DNA from: Butyrivibrio sp. UBA3740
Lineage (GTDB): Bacteria > Bacillota > Clostridia > Lachnospirales > Lachnospiraceae
NCBI GenBank assembly: GCA_002372465.1
Contig: DFGW01000061.1
Coordinates: 1-10,449 of the forward strand
Reading direction: 5' to 3'
DNA: 10,449 nucleotides
The position numbers were made by a program, and so were the translations under genes. Shown here in pieces: positions 1 to 6,915 of the stretch; the stretch's first letter is position 1, and every line of letters starts with the position of its first letter. The notes beneath the pieces are model-generated. The model did not search any database. It saw only the letters and a program-made list of their open reading frames with translations, and was not told where the DNA came from.

Positions 1-133
1 TTGCATCATGTGTTCTGCTATGGGTCAGCAGGCAATGGTAATTGAATCTATTCAGGCTGGCGCCAAGGACTTCATCGTAAAGCCATTCCAGGCTGATCGT
101 GTTCTTGAAGCAGTTAAAAAAGCCATTGGTTAA
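1..133 (+). CDS. cheY: Chemotaxis response regulator CheY (C-terminal end, 5' cut by window)
   Basis: Reading from position 2, 43 codons and a TAA encode the last part of a single-domain receiver protein. The segment MCSAMGQQAMVIESIQAGAK followed by DFIVKPFQADRVL is nearly the B. subtilis CheY C-terminus as I remember it. It holds the conserved switch residue (S/T class, in CSA) and the conserved lysine-proline pair (VKPF) of receiver domains. The phospho-acceptor aspartate lies outside the window. CheY-P binds the flagellar switch and sets the direction of rotation. The protein ends right after the receiver fold with no output domain, as expected for CheY. A terminator follows 30 bp later, so cheY is the last gene of its transcript. 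In related bacteria cheY sits inside the fla/che operon beside fliY, so the left flank probably holds motility genes, but this is inference. Confidence 0.9.
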   Translation, partial: CIMCSAMGQQAMVIESIQAGAKDFIVKPFQADRVLEAVKKAIG

Positions 134-163
134 CTGATAGCTTCATTATTCATGCACATTAAA

Positions 164-197
164 GGAGCTGCACTTTAAAAGCTGCAGCTCCTCTTTT
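164..197 (+). terminator. Rho-independent terminator after cheY, possibly bidirectional
   Basis: The arms GGAGCTGCA (164-172) and TGCAGCTCC (183-191) form a perfect 9-bp stem around a 10-nt loop. The stem is followed on the + strand by TCTTTT. On the - strand it is followed by TTTAATG, a weaker T tract, so it can also end the convergent operon whose last stop codon is at 221-223. It is the only hairpin I see between the two convergent genes. Confidence 0.8.
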
Positions 198-220
198 CAT
201 GTCCTTATTTTCCACTCTTC

Positions 221-1834
221 TTATCTTCTATGTTGTCTGCTTCTGTCCCTTAATAGCTTAAGGACTTCAAAAATCGTATCTATCAGTAAAATACTCCCGC
301 AGGAAAACATATACCAGCTGTTCTCGATATCAGGAACGACCAGAATATATGCCCCAAGAAGCAGGGTAACTATACCCTCAAAGGAGTACCTGAAACGTTC
401 AAATAAACGGCTTTTAAATATCCTGAAGTTGATCAGGTTCTGATATGCCAGCGACAGGAAAACTATGCCTAAAAGCGTACTGGAAATAACAAATAAAGCC
501 TCATCCTTTACCAGCATCATGGAGGTAAGAACGCAAAGGATGATACAAAGCGTAACCCTTGGTCTTTCTTTTCTGAAGTTCCAGTCCGACTCCCTTAAAT
601 GCCTTACAGTCAGCACTGTTTCATAGATACAAAGGATCACAAGGGCAGCAAAAACCACAGATTCCATGGCAAAATCAGGGAAGGCAAAGCAAAGGATTGC
701 CAGGAAAAGAGACAGTCCTATCCTTATGGCCTTCTTCCTGCTCACAAATCCCCAGAGCCTTAGAAAAACATTCAGCTTCTCATCATCTTTTTTCCTGACT
801 TTTCTCGCCTTGCCCTTAAGATTCAGGGCATCGCTCCCTATCATCTTCATGACAAGGTCTTCAAAGGCGGAAGGTCCCTGGGAGGCAAATTCTTTTATGG
901 TAGTTGCTCCCGTATCAGCCATGGAATCGAAAAGCGAATCAACGAATCTCTCTCTTGCAGGAAGATTCATTCCCTCTATAAAGCGCTCTATGACATCGTT
1001 TATAATATCGCTCTCCGGCGCATGATCCCGGCAGGACAAAAGACCGCCCCCATCATCCAAAAGCCAGCTGGACATGCTGTGCTGCAACATAGCCATATTG
1101 GAGCTTCTTACTATAACGCTCTCCCCCACTTCAGGTTCAAAGAGCCTTCCGATTATGGAATACTCCGGTGTTATCTTGGTTGTCTTATCTTTAATGGTGT
1201 CGATGAGGGATTTATCAAGGACATCATTGCAAAAGCCCGGCCCGTCATTTAGGTAGACATGGGTCAGTTTTGCCTGTTGTTTGTCATTGAGATGGGCAGC
1301 GGCATAAAGAGCCAGATGTGCCCCTTTGGAATGTCCCAAAATGATGACCTCGCCCTTTGCCTCATCCACATTTTCGATGGCATATTCCAGGGCAAGATCC
1401 TGAGAAGGAACGTTGGTGTAACTGATCATAAAGTCTTCTTTCCACCCTATGATGGTGGAGTCCGTTCCCCTGAAAGCTATTACGGTGGGACCACCGTCTA
1501 TCAGATAAGTGACAGCTGCAAACTGTCTGTCTGAAGTATCAAAAATATCTTTGAAATCATAAAGGATAACATCGCCAAATCTCTTTGACGATGCACACAT
1601 CCTGGCAAAATCCACATCAGCTCCGGTGGAGCCTGCTCTGGTGTTCTTCAAAAGTCCGCACCTGTCAAGCTCCGTAACAGCCTCTTTTAGGGGCACAGAT
1701 CTCCTGTCCCTGATAACCGGCTTATAATCGATATAAACCAGTTCAGAGAGTACCAGGTTATCTTCAATTCTGAATCCTCTTTCAGCGAAGCTTAAATCTC
1801 CGCGCCAGCTGACATAATCAGATAGATGTCCCAT
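221..1834 (-). CDS. DUF2974/Mbeg1-like alpha/beta hydrolase with C-terminal six-helix membrane domain
   Basis: The 537-residue protein has two parts. Residues 1-270 match the DUF2974 (Mbeg1-like, lipase-3-related) fold. The N-terminus MGHLSDYVSWRGDLSF is the usual start of this family. AFRGTD (120-125) resembles the oxyanion-side motif of class 3 lipases, and GHSKG (167-171) is a nucleophile elbow with Ser169. His252 is a candidate catalytic histidine, and the acid residue is not clear. Residues 350-365 are basic. Residues 369-527 contain about six hydrophobic segments in three hairpin pairs, resembling the HdeD/DUF308 membrane family. There is no signal peptide, so the hydrolase domain is probably cytoplasmic and tethered to the membrane. 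It is the last gene of an operon with two ABC exporter subunits, 35 bp after the second. The start is supported by GGGGAAA just upstream and by the family N-terminus. The substrate is unknown; lipase, esterase or thioesterase activity is inference. Confidence 0.8.
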   Translation of the reverse strand: MGHLSDYVSWRGDLSFAERGFRIEDNLVLSELVYIDYKPVIRDRRSVPLKEAVTELDRCGLLKNTRAGSTGADVDFARMCASSKRFGDVILYDFKDIFDTSDRQFAAVTYLIDGGPTVIAFRGTDSTIIGWKEDFMISYTNVPSQDLALEYAIENVDEAKGEVIILGHSKGAHLALYAAAHLNDKQQAKLTHVYLNDGPGFCNDVLDKSLIDTIKDKTTKITPEYSIIGRLFEPEVGESVIVRSSNMAMLQHSMSSWLLDDGGGLLSCRDHAPESDIINDVIERFIEGMNLPARERFVDSLFDSMADTGATTIKEFASQGPSAFEDLVMKMIGSDALNLKGKARKVRKKDDEKLNVFLRLWGFVSRKKAIRIGLSLFLAILCFAFPDFAMESVVFAALVILCIYETVLTVRHLRESDWNFRKERPRVTLCIILCVLTSMMLVKDEALFVISSTLLGIVFLSLAYQNLINFRIFKSRLFERFRYSFEGIVTLLLGAYILVVPDIENSWYMFSCGSILLIDTIFEVLKLLRDRSRQHRR

Positions 1835-1869
1835 CTGTTTTCCCCGGATTTCTTTATTATTTCTTTTGC

Positions 1870-3807
1870 TTACGCAGTCTCAGATTTCATACCTGTGTAA
1901 AGCTGATAGTATTTCTGTTTTCTTGCAATGAGCTCATCATGAGTACCCTGCTCAATGATCCTTCCCTGCTCAAGAACAATTATGCAGTCGGAATTCCTTA
2001 CAGTTGAAAGCCTGTGGGCAATAACAAATGTAGTTCTGCCCTTCATGAGCTTGTCCATTCCGTCCTGAACGATCTTCTCTGTTCTGGTATCAATGGAAGA
2101 AGTAGCTTCATCAAGGATAAGCACCGGAGGATCGGCAATAGCTGCCCTGGCAATTGCAAGGAGCTGTCTCTGACCCTGGGAGAGGTTTGATCCGTCCCCT
2201 GTCAGCATGGTGTCATAGCCTTCCGGAAGCCTTTTTATAAAGCTGTGGGCATTGGCAAGCTTGGCTGCTGCAATTACTTCTTCATCGGTAGCATCCAGCT
2301 TACCATATCTTATATTGTCCTTGACCGTTCCGGTGAAAAGATGTGTATCCTGAAGAACAATGCCAAGAGACCTCCTAAGGTCTGCCTTCTTGATCTTGTT
2401 GATGTTGATATTGTCGTATCTGATCTTTCCATCCTGGATATCATAAAAACGGTTGATAAGATTTGTGATAGTGGTCTTTCCTGCACCGGTAGAACCTACA
2501 AAGGCAATCTTCTGTCCTGGCTTTGCGTGAAGCACGATGTTGTGGAGAACCATCTTTTCATCGGTATATCCGAAATCCACATCATTGAAGGTAACATCTC
2601 CCTCCATTGGCTGGTAGGTTGTGGTATCGGTAGCCTTGTGATAATGCTTCCATGCCCAGTGTCCTGTGTGGTGATCTGCTTCTACGATCTCGCCGTCCTT
2701 TTCCATAGAATCCACAAGCATAACGTATCCTTCATCAGTCTCGGAAGGCTCATCAATGAGCTTGAAGATTCTCTCAGCACCTGCCAGCGCCATGATGATG
2801 GAGTTAAACTGCATGCTGACCTGGTTGATAGGCATTGAAAAGCTCTTGTTAAAGGTCAAGAAGCTTGCCAGTGCACCAACTGTAAAGCCCACAAACACAC
2901 TGTCGGAAAGGGCTATGGCGCCACCAATGATGGCACAAAGAACGTAGCTGGTGTTACCAAGCTGAGCATTGATAGGACCAAGCGCGCCGGAAAAGGCATT
3001 GGCCTTAAATGCACTCTGGTACAGCTCTTCATTGAGCTCATTGAATTTCTCTATGTTGTCGGCCTCGTGGTTGAACACCTTTACAACCTTCTGGCCGGTC
3101 ATCATCTCTTCGATAAATCCGTTGATGGCTCCAAGGTTCTTTTGCTGGGCAACAAAGTTCTTACCTGAAGACTTGGTAGCCTTTGCAGAGCAGAACAGCA
3201 TAACTGCAACCATCAAAAGGGTAACCCCGGTAAGGGGAAGGCTTAAAACGATCATGGATGCCAGTACTGATACGATGGTGATGGCACTGTTTAAAAGCTG
3301 AGGAATACTCTGGCTTATCATCTGCCTTAAGGTATCAATATCGTTGGTGTAGATCGACATGATATCGCCGTGGGCATGAGTGTCGAAGTACTTGATAGGA
3401 AGGCTTTCCATGTGGGTAAACAGGTCCTCACGGAGCCTTTTTAAGGTTCCCTGATTGATCTCAACCATGACCCTTTGCTGAAGAAAAGCAGCCGCCACAC
3501 CAAGCAGGTAGAAAATCGCAACCCTTCCCATTGCCCCAAGCAAGGGTCCGTAGTCATTACTTCCTGAATCCACCATCGGCTGAATATATGAATCGATAAG
3601 TGTCTTAGTGAACAAAGTTCCCTGGACACTGGAAAAAACTGTGACTAAGATGCACACTACAACTGTGATCATATGCACAGGATAAAACTTAAATACATAG
3701 CCCATTATCCGCTTAAAAAGAAGACCCGGGTTTTCAACCTTGGGACGGGGCATTCCGCGCCTATTGCCGGATCCCGGCCCGTTCTTTATCTCTTTGTTAT
3801 CTGCCAT
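1870..3807 (-). CDS. ABC exporter subunit with consensus Walker B (heterodimeric multidrug-type)
   Basis: A 645-residue half-transporter with a type IV exporter fold. A basic, Gly/Pro-rich N-terminus (1-30) precedes the membrane domain (about 38-340) and the ATPase domain (about 403-640). Visible motifs are Walker A GSTGAGKT (438-445), Q-loop VLQD (484-487), signature LSQGQ (542-546, second Gly replaced by Gln), Walker B LILDE with catalytic Glu567, and switch His598 in IAHRLST. Catalytic residues are intact but the signature is atypical. It should pair with the subunit encoded 34 bp upstream, completing the hydrolytic site with that partner's VSGGQ. The exporter core resembles BmrD/LmrD/TM288-type subunits. 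Between the two domains (about 355-402) lies an extra segment rich in His and Trp, seen in Firmicute relatives as I recall. The start is supported by AGAGAGGT shortly before the ATG. Substrate unknown: drug, peptide or lipid are all possible. Confidence 0.93.
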   Translation of the reverse strand: MADNKEIKNGPGSGNRRGMPRPKVENPGLLFKRIMGYVFKFYPVHMITVVVCILVTVFSSVQGTLFTKTLIDSYIQPMVDSGSNDYGPLLGAMGRVAIFYLLGVAAAFLQQRVMVEINQGTLKRLREDLFTHMESLPIKYFDTHAHGDIMSIYTNDIDTLRQMISQSIPQLLNSAITIVSVLASMIVLSLPLTGVTLLMVAVMLFCSAKATKSSGKNFVAQQKNLGAINGFIEEMMTGQKVVKVFNHEADNIEKFNELNEELYQSAFKANAFSGALGPINAQLGNTSYVLCAIIGGAIALSDSVFVGFTVGALASFLTFNKSFSMPINQVSMQFNSIIMALAGAERIFKLIDEPSETDEGYVMLVDSMEKDGEIVEADHHTGHWAWKHYHKATDTTTYQPMEGDVTFNDVDFGYTDEKMVLHNIVLHAKPGQKIAFVGSTGAGKTTITNLINRFYDIQDGKIRYDNININKIKKADLRRSLGIVLQDTHLFTGTVKDNIRYGKLDATDEEVIAAAKLANAHSFIKRLPEGYDTMLTGDGSNLSQGQRQLLAIARAAIADPPVLILDEATSSIDTRTEKIVQDGMDKLMKGRTTFVIAHRLSTVRNSDCIIVLEQGRIIEQGTHDELIARKQKYYQLYTGMKSETA

Positions 3808-3841
3808 ATTTTTACCTCTCTATAACAAGGAAGTTCTGCTC

Positions 3842-5590
3842 TCAGCCTACTTGATCAAAGTCAGCATCACCTGATGCTCCGGTCTGTGACTCGTATACTT
3901 CTCTGTAAATCTCGTTGCTCTTAAGGAGCTCTTCGTGAGTTCCAAATCCGTTAACCTGTCCGTCATCCATAACGATTATCCTGTCGCAGTTTTGCACGGA
4001 GCTGATCCTCTGAGCGATGATAAGCTTGGTAGTTCCCGGAATCTCCTGGGCAAATGCCTTTCTGATCCTGGCATCTGTTGCAGTATCAACAGCACTTGTG
4101 GAGTCGTCCAGAATAAGGATCTTGGGCTTTTTCAAAAGAGCTCTAGCAATACAAAGCCTCTGTCTCTGACCACCTGACACATTGGTTCCGCCCTGCTCTA
4201 TCATGGTATTGTACTTATCGGGCATTCTCTCGATAAACTCATCTGCACAGGCCATCTTGCAGGCTCTTATGCATTCCTCTTCTGTGGCATTTTTGTCACC
4301 CCATCTGAGGTTCTCCAGAATAGTACCTGAAAAGAGAACGTTCTTTTGAAGCACCACAGATACCTGGTCTCTTAAGACCTCCATGTCATAGCTTCTTACG
4401 TCAACGCCTCCAACCTTGATGCTTCCCTTGGTGACATCGTAGAGTCTGCTGATAAGATTTACCAGTGAGGACTTGGCTGAGCCGGTTCCTCCGATAATAC
4501 CTATTGTCTCTCCTGACTTTATATCCAGAGATATGTCTTTTAACACCGGTTCTTCTGAATCGCTGGTGTAGGAGAAGTCCACATGGTCAAAAGAAATACT
4601 TCCGTCCTTAACTTCCATTACTGGATTGTCAGGATTGGTGATATCTGCTTTCTCATTGATAACCTCTGCGATACGCTTTCCACTGGCCTGTGCCATGGTC
4701 ATCATAACGAAGATGACTGCAAGCATCATAAGGCTCATGAGAATGTTCATGCAATAAGTAAGAAGGCTCATAAGGCTACCGGTTGAAAGCTCGCTTCCAA
4801 CGATCATGTGGGCACCAAACCAGCTTATGAGAAGGATGCAGGCATAAACAGTTGCTGTCATGATAGGAGCCATGAATACCACGTTCATCTCTGCCTTTAC
4901 GAACATGTTATAGATATTGAAGGCAGCTTTTTTGAACTTATCGTTCTCGTAATCCTCTCTTACATAGGCCTTTACAACTCTGATGGCTGATACGTTTTCC
5001 TGAACGCTCTCGTTGAGCTCATCATACTTCTCAAATACAGCCTTGAAATATCTGGTTGCACGTCCCATTACAAAAAGGATGATGCAGCCTAAGAATAAAA
5101 CCGCAATCAGATAGATGCTGGCAAGTCTTGGGCTGATGATAAAAGACATGACCATAGCAACAATCATTGAAGCCGGTGCTCTCATGGCCATTCGAAGTGT
5201 GACCATGTAGGCATTCTGGATGTTGGTAACATCGGTGGTAAGTCTTGTAACCAGACCTGATGTTGAGAATTTGTCGATATTTGAAAAAGAGAAGGTCTGA
5301 ATATTTTCAAACATCGCCTTTCGAAGATTCTTGGCAAGTCCGGCGGAAGCCTTGGCTCCCCAGTATGCTCCCAAAAGTCCCGCAACAAGTCCCAGGATTG
5401 CTATGACGACCATCATGGCACCTGTCCTAAGGATAAATCCCATGTCGTTGCCATATATTCCTTCATCAACTATCCTGGCCATCAGGATAGGAATGACCAT
5501 CTCGCATATAACTTCGCCAATCATGGCAACAGGTGTAAGTACAGAGGGGAGCTTGTATTCCTTTACCTGTGCTAAAAGTGTCTTAAGCAT
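3842..5590 (-). CDS. ABC exporter subunit with degenerate ATP site (heterodimeric multidrug-type)
   Basis: A 582-residue half-transporter and first gene of the operon. Membrane helices occupy about residues 18-305 and the ATPase domain about 325-570. Walker A reads GGTGSAKSS (367-375), the signature is a canonical VSGGQ (471-475), and Walker B is ILILDD, with Asp496 where the catalytic Glu is expected. The switch His is replaced by Gln527 (IIAQRISS). These changes mark the degenerate-site subunit of heterodimeric exporters such as BmrC/LmrC/TM287, and its partner is the next gene. The reading frame continues 10 codons upstream to an ATG at 5620. I reject that start because a GGAGG site (5596-5600) lies inside the extension, 5 nt before the ATG at 5590, and because 5620 abuts the -10 box. 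The N-terminus MLKTLLAQVKEYK also fits the family. Exported substrate unknown. Confidence 0.93.
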   Translation of the reverse strand: MLKTLLAQVKEYKLPSVLTPVAMIGEVICEMVIPILMARIVDEGIYGNDMGFILRTGAMMVVIAILGLVAGLLGAYWGAKASAGLAKNLRKAMFENIQTFSFSNIDKFSTSGLVTRLTTDVTNIQNAYMVTLRMAMRAPASMIVAMVMSFIISPRLASIYLIAVLFLGCIILFVMGRATRYFKAVFEKYDELNESVQENVSAIRVVKAYVREDYENDKFKKAAFNIYNMFVKAEMNVVFMAPIMTATVYACILLISWFGAHMIVGSELSTGSLMSLLTYCMNILMSLMMLAVIFVMMTMAQASGKRIAEVINEKADITNPDNPVMEVKDGSISFDHVDFSYTSDSEEPVLKDISLDIKSGETIGIIGGTGSAKSSLVNLISRLYDVTKGSIKVGGVDVRSYDMEVLRDQVSVVLQKNVLFSGTILENLRWGDKNATEEECIRACKMACADEFIERMPDKYNTMIEQGGTNVSGGQRQRLCIARALLKKPKILILDDSTSAVDTATDARIRKAFAQEIPGTTKLIIAQRISSVQNCDRIIVMDDGQVNGFGTHEELLKSNEIYREVYESQTGASGDADFDQVG

Positions 5591-5595
5591 TTTAT

Positions 5596-5600
5596 CCTCC
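5596..5600 (-). promoter_or_regulatory. Ribosome binding site deciding the first ABC gene's start
   Basis: On the - strand GGAGG is followed by ATAAA and ATG (5590). It is the only strong Shine-Dalgarno sequence here, and it lies between the two in-frame ATGs, so it selects the downstream one. Confidence 0.85.
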
Positions 5601-5622
5601 AAAAAAAAATTATTACTCAATA

Positions 5623-5650
5623 ATTATATTGCATGCAATTTAAATGTCAA
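5623..5650 (-). promoter_or_regulatory. Consensus sigma-A promoter of the ABC operon
   Basis: On the - strand TTGACA (5645-5650) and TATAAT (5623-5628) both match the vegetative consensus 6/6 and are separated by 16 bp. The expected transcription start is near 5615-5617, giving a leader of about 25 nt to the ATG at 5590. A promoter this strong normally needs a repressor, which fits the palindrome inside its spacer. Confidence 0.85.
5628..5639. promoter_or_regulatory. Palindromic operator candidate inside the ABC promoter spacer
   Basis: ATTGCATGCAAT is a perfect 12-bp palindrome lying between the -35 and -10 boxes and touching the -10. A protein bound here would block RNA polymerase. The TTGC-N2-GCAA form resembles operators of MarR-family repressors, which often control ABC exporter operons. 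No regulator gene lies in this operon or beside it, so the repressor would be encoded elsewhere. Confidence 0.6.
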
Positions 5651-5652
5651 TC

Positions 5653-5668
5653 CTTATACTGGTATAAG
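5653..5668. repeat. Inverted repeat just upstream of the ABC promoter
   Basis: CTTATAC (5653-5659) and GTATAAG (5662-5668) are perfect inverted arms with a 2-bp spacer, ending 2 bp from the -35 box. The position suits an activator or second repressor site. The octamer AAGCTAAA overlaps its end (5666-5673) and recurs at 5692-5699. Confidence 0.5.
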
Positions 5669-5684
5669 CTAAATACCGTAAACC

Positions 5685-5698
5685 TTAGCACAAGCTAA
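5685..5698. repeat. Second short dyad upstream of the ABC promoter
   Basis: TTAGC (5685-5689), ACAA, GCTAA (5694-5698) form a 5-bp inverted repeat. Its centre is 31 bp from the centre of the dyad at 5653-5668, about three helical turns, which could place two regulator dimers on one DNA face. It overlaps the A/T tail of the neighbouring terminator, so it may be accidental. Confidence 0.3.
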
Positions 5699-5726
5699 AA
5701 AACCAGGCCTTGATACCATCAAGGCC
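5697..5726 (-). terminator. Rho-independent terminator after the DUF4317 gene
   Basis: On the - strand the arms GGCCTTGAT and ATCAAGGCC (5718-5726 and 5706-5714) pair perfectly over 9 bp around a 3-nt loop, followed by TGG and TTTTTT (5697-5702). It lies 44 bp past the stop codon at 5770-5772 and ends the phosphatase-DUF4317 transcript before the ABC promoter begins. Confidence 0.9.
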
Positions 5727-5769
5727 CAGCTTATTTGCACGCCAAAACCTGCTAAATGCATTAATCATA

Positions 5770-6906
5770 TCACTTGTTCATAAAGGTCCGCACATTGATT
5801 CCGTTTACTTCGATATGATCATCAACCGCAATTACAAGACACTGTCTTCCGTCTACTATTCTTGATTCCACAAGATCTGTCCTGTCAGGCTTAACCTTAA
5901 TGACCACATCAGGTGTCTCAATGTCGAATTTCTTGGTATTTGCAATATTGCTGGCAAGAAGAGGATAATCCTCATCTCCCGCGCATTTCACATAGTTCTC
6001 TTCAAAGTAATCAAGTCGCTCATCTGAAACTCCACTATCGTGAAGGAGCTGCTTCACGTCCTTTTTGGTAAGCTCCAGTGGCTCCGGGTCATCCTCATGA
6101 TCCTCTATCATATCATTGAGGTTATCATGAATGTTCTTCATGATATCGTAATCAGCATCCTCACCGATGGTATTCTGAACCACTGCATCGAAGATGTCCT
6201 TCTGCTCAGGGGCTGATATGGGAGCCCTTCCTCCAAACATTGCCTCAACAAACTCCGGCTGAAGATCCTCAGGCTTTTTGGTGAAATAGAGCATATTGTG
6301 GATGTCTGTATTTCTCTCTATAAAAGCAGGAAAAAGGAATCCCTTTATAGGTTCCTCAACAACCCAGTCTCTGAATCTCTCCTCGATGACATTCTTGGAC
6401 TCATTGTATCCAAGGCCGGCCTTTGAGAGCTTAATTGGGCAGATGCTGCAGAGTATGTAGTCATATACGTTGTCAGAAGCATCCTCCATCATTATACCGT
6501 CGCTGGTAACTCCCGGAATATCATAGACAGCATGGATAAGGATGATAAAGTAATTCTCACCATTAATATAGTTGGCGATTATCTTTTCATAGAACTCATC
6601 CACCAGCTCGTCATCTTCCAGCTTGGAGTTTCTGAGGGTCAAAAGAAAGTCTTGAGTACCACCCGCCTGTTCCTGGTCAATTGGAAACTCAAGACTAATT
6701 AGGTTCTTACCAAAGGTTCCGGCAAGAGTGTGCTGGAAAATATCCAGATACTTAAACATCTCCTCCTCTGGAAGGGAGTCAAAGGCCTTTTTGAAAACCA
6801 GCCTTTTGTTCTTCTCGTGATCCACGAGGCAACCACAGATGTGGTCAATAGTACACCTGTCAGGTGTGAACTGCTTCTTGATCTCTAATGTTTCTGCCTT
6901 GTTCAT
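5770..6906 (-). CDS. DUF4317 family protein of unknown function
   Basis: I recognise this 378-residue protein as a full-length DUF4317 member from the N-terminus (KKQFTPDRCTIDHICGC), the segment LPEEEMFKYLDIF (45-57) and the central ILCSICPIKLSKAGL (151-165). The family is found in Clostridia and, to my knowledge, has no assigned function. There is no signal peptide or membrane helix, so it should be cytoplasmic. Five cysteines (18, 24, 26, 153, 156) fall in two clusters, C-x5-C-x-C and C-x2-C. Residues 250-300 are acidic and helical in character. Residues 330-375 are rich in Val/Ile and look like a small beta domain. The gene starts 9 nt after the stop of the CheC/FliY-like phosphatase. Its ribosome binding site (AAGGGAAG) lies inside the end of that gene and is rather far from the ATG, which suggests translational coupling. 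The pairing hints at a signalling role, but this is only inference. Confidence 0.85.
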   Translation of the reverse strand: MNKAETLEIKKQFTPDRCTIDHICGCLVDHEKNKRLVFKKAFDSLPEEEMFKYLDIFQHTLAGTFGKNLISLEFPIDQEQAGGTQDFLLTLRNSKLEDDELVDEFYEKIIANYINGENYFIILIHAVYDIPGVTSDGIMMEDASDNVYDYILCSICPIKLSKAGLGYNESKNVIEERFRDWVVEEPIKGFLFPAFIERNTDIHNMLYFTKKPEDLQPEFVEAMFGGRAPISAPEQKDIFDAVVQNTIGEDADYDIMKNIHDNLNDMIEDHEDDPEPLELTKKDVKQLLHDSGVSDERLDYFEENYVKCAGDEDYPLLASNIANTKKFDIETPDVVIKVKPDRTDLVESRIVDGRQCLVIAVDDHIEVNGINVRTFMNK

Positions 6907-6915
6907 TGTTTGTAC

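Noticed and set aside
666..1534. Open frames on the + strand opposite the hydrolase gene
   Set aside because: They lack ribosome binding sites and family motifs and are antisense to a well-supported gene.
2245..3301. Open frames on the + strand opposite the second ABC gene, the longest 197 codons
   Set aside because: The opposite strand carries the complete set of ABC exporter motifs in frame. The + strand products look like nothing known and have no start signals.
5662..5685. Alternative upstream promoter of the ABC operon (TTTACG, 18 bp, TATAAG on the - strand)
   Set aside because: It is weaker than the perfect promoter just downstream and overlaps a dyad that explains the TATAAG sequence.
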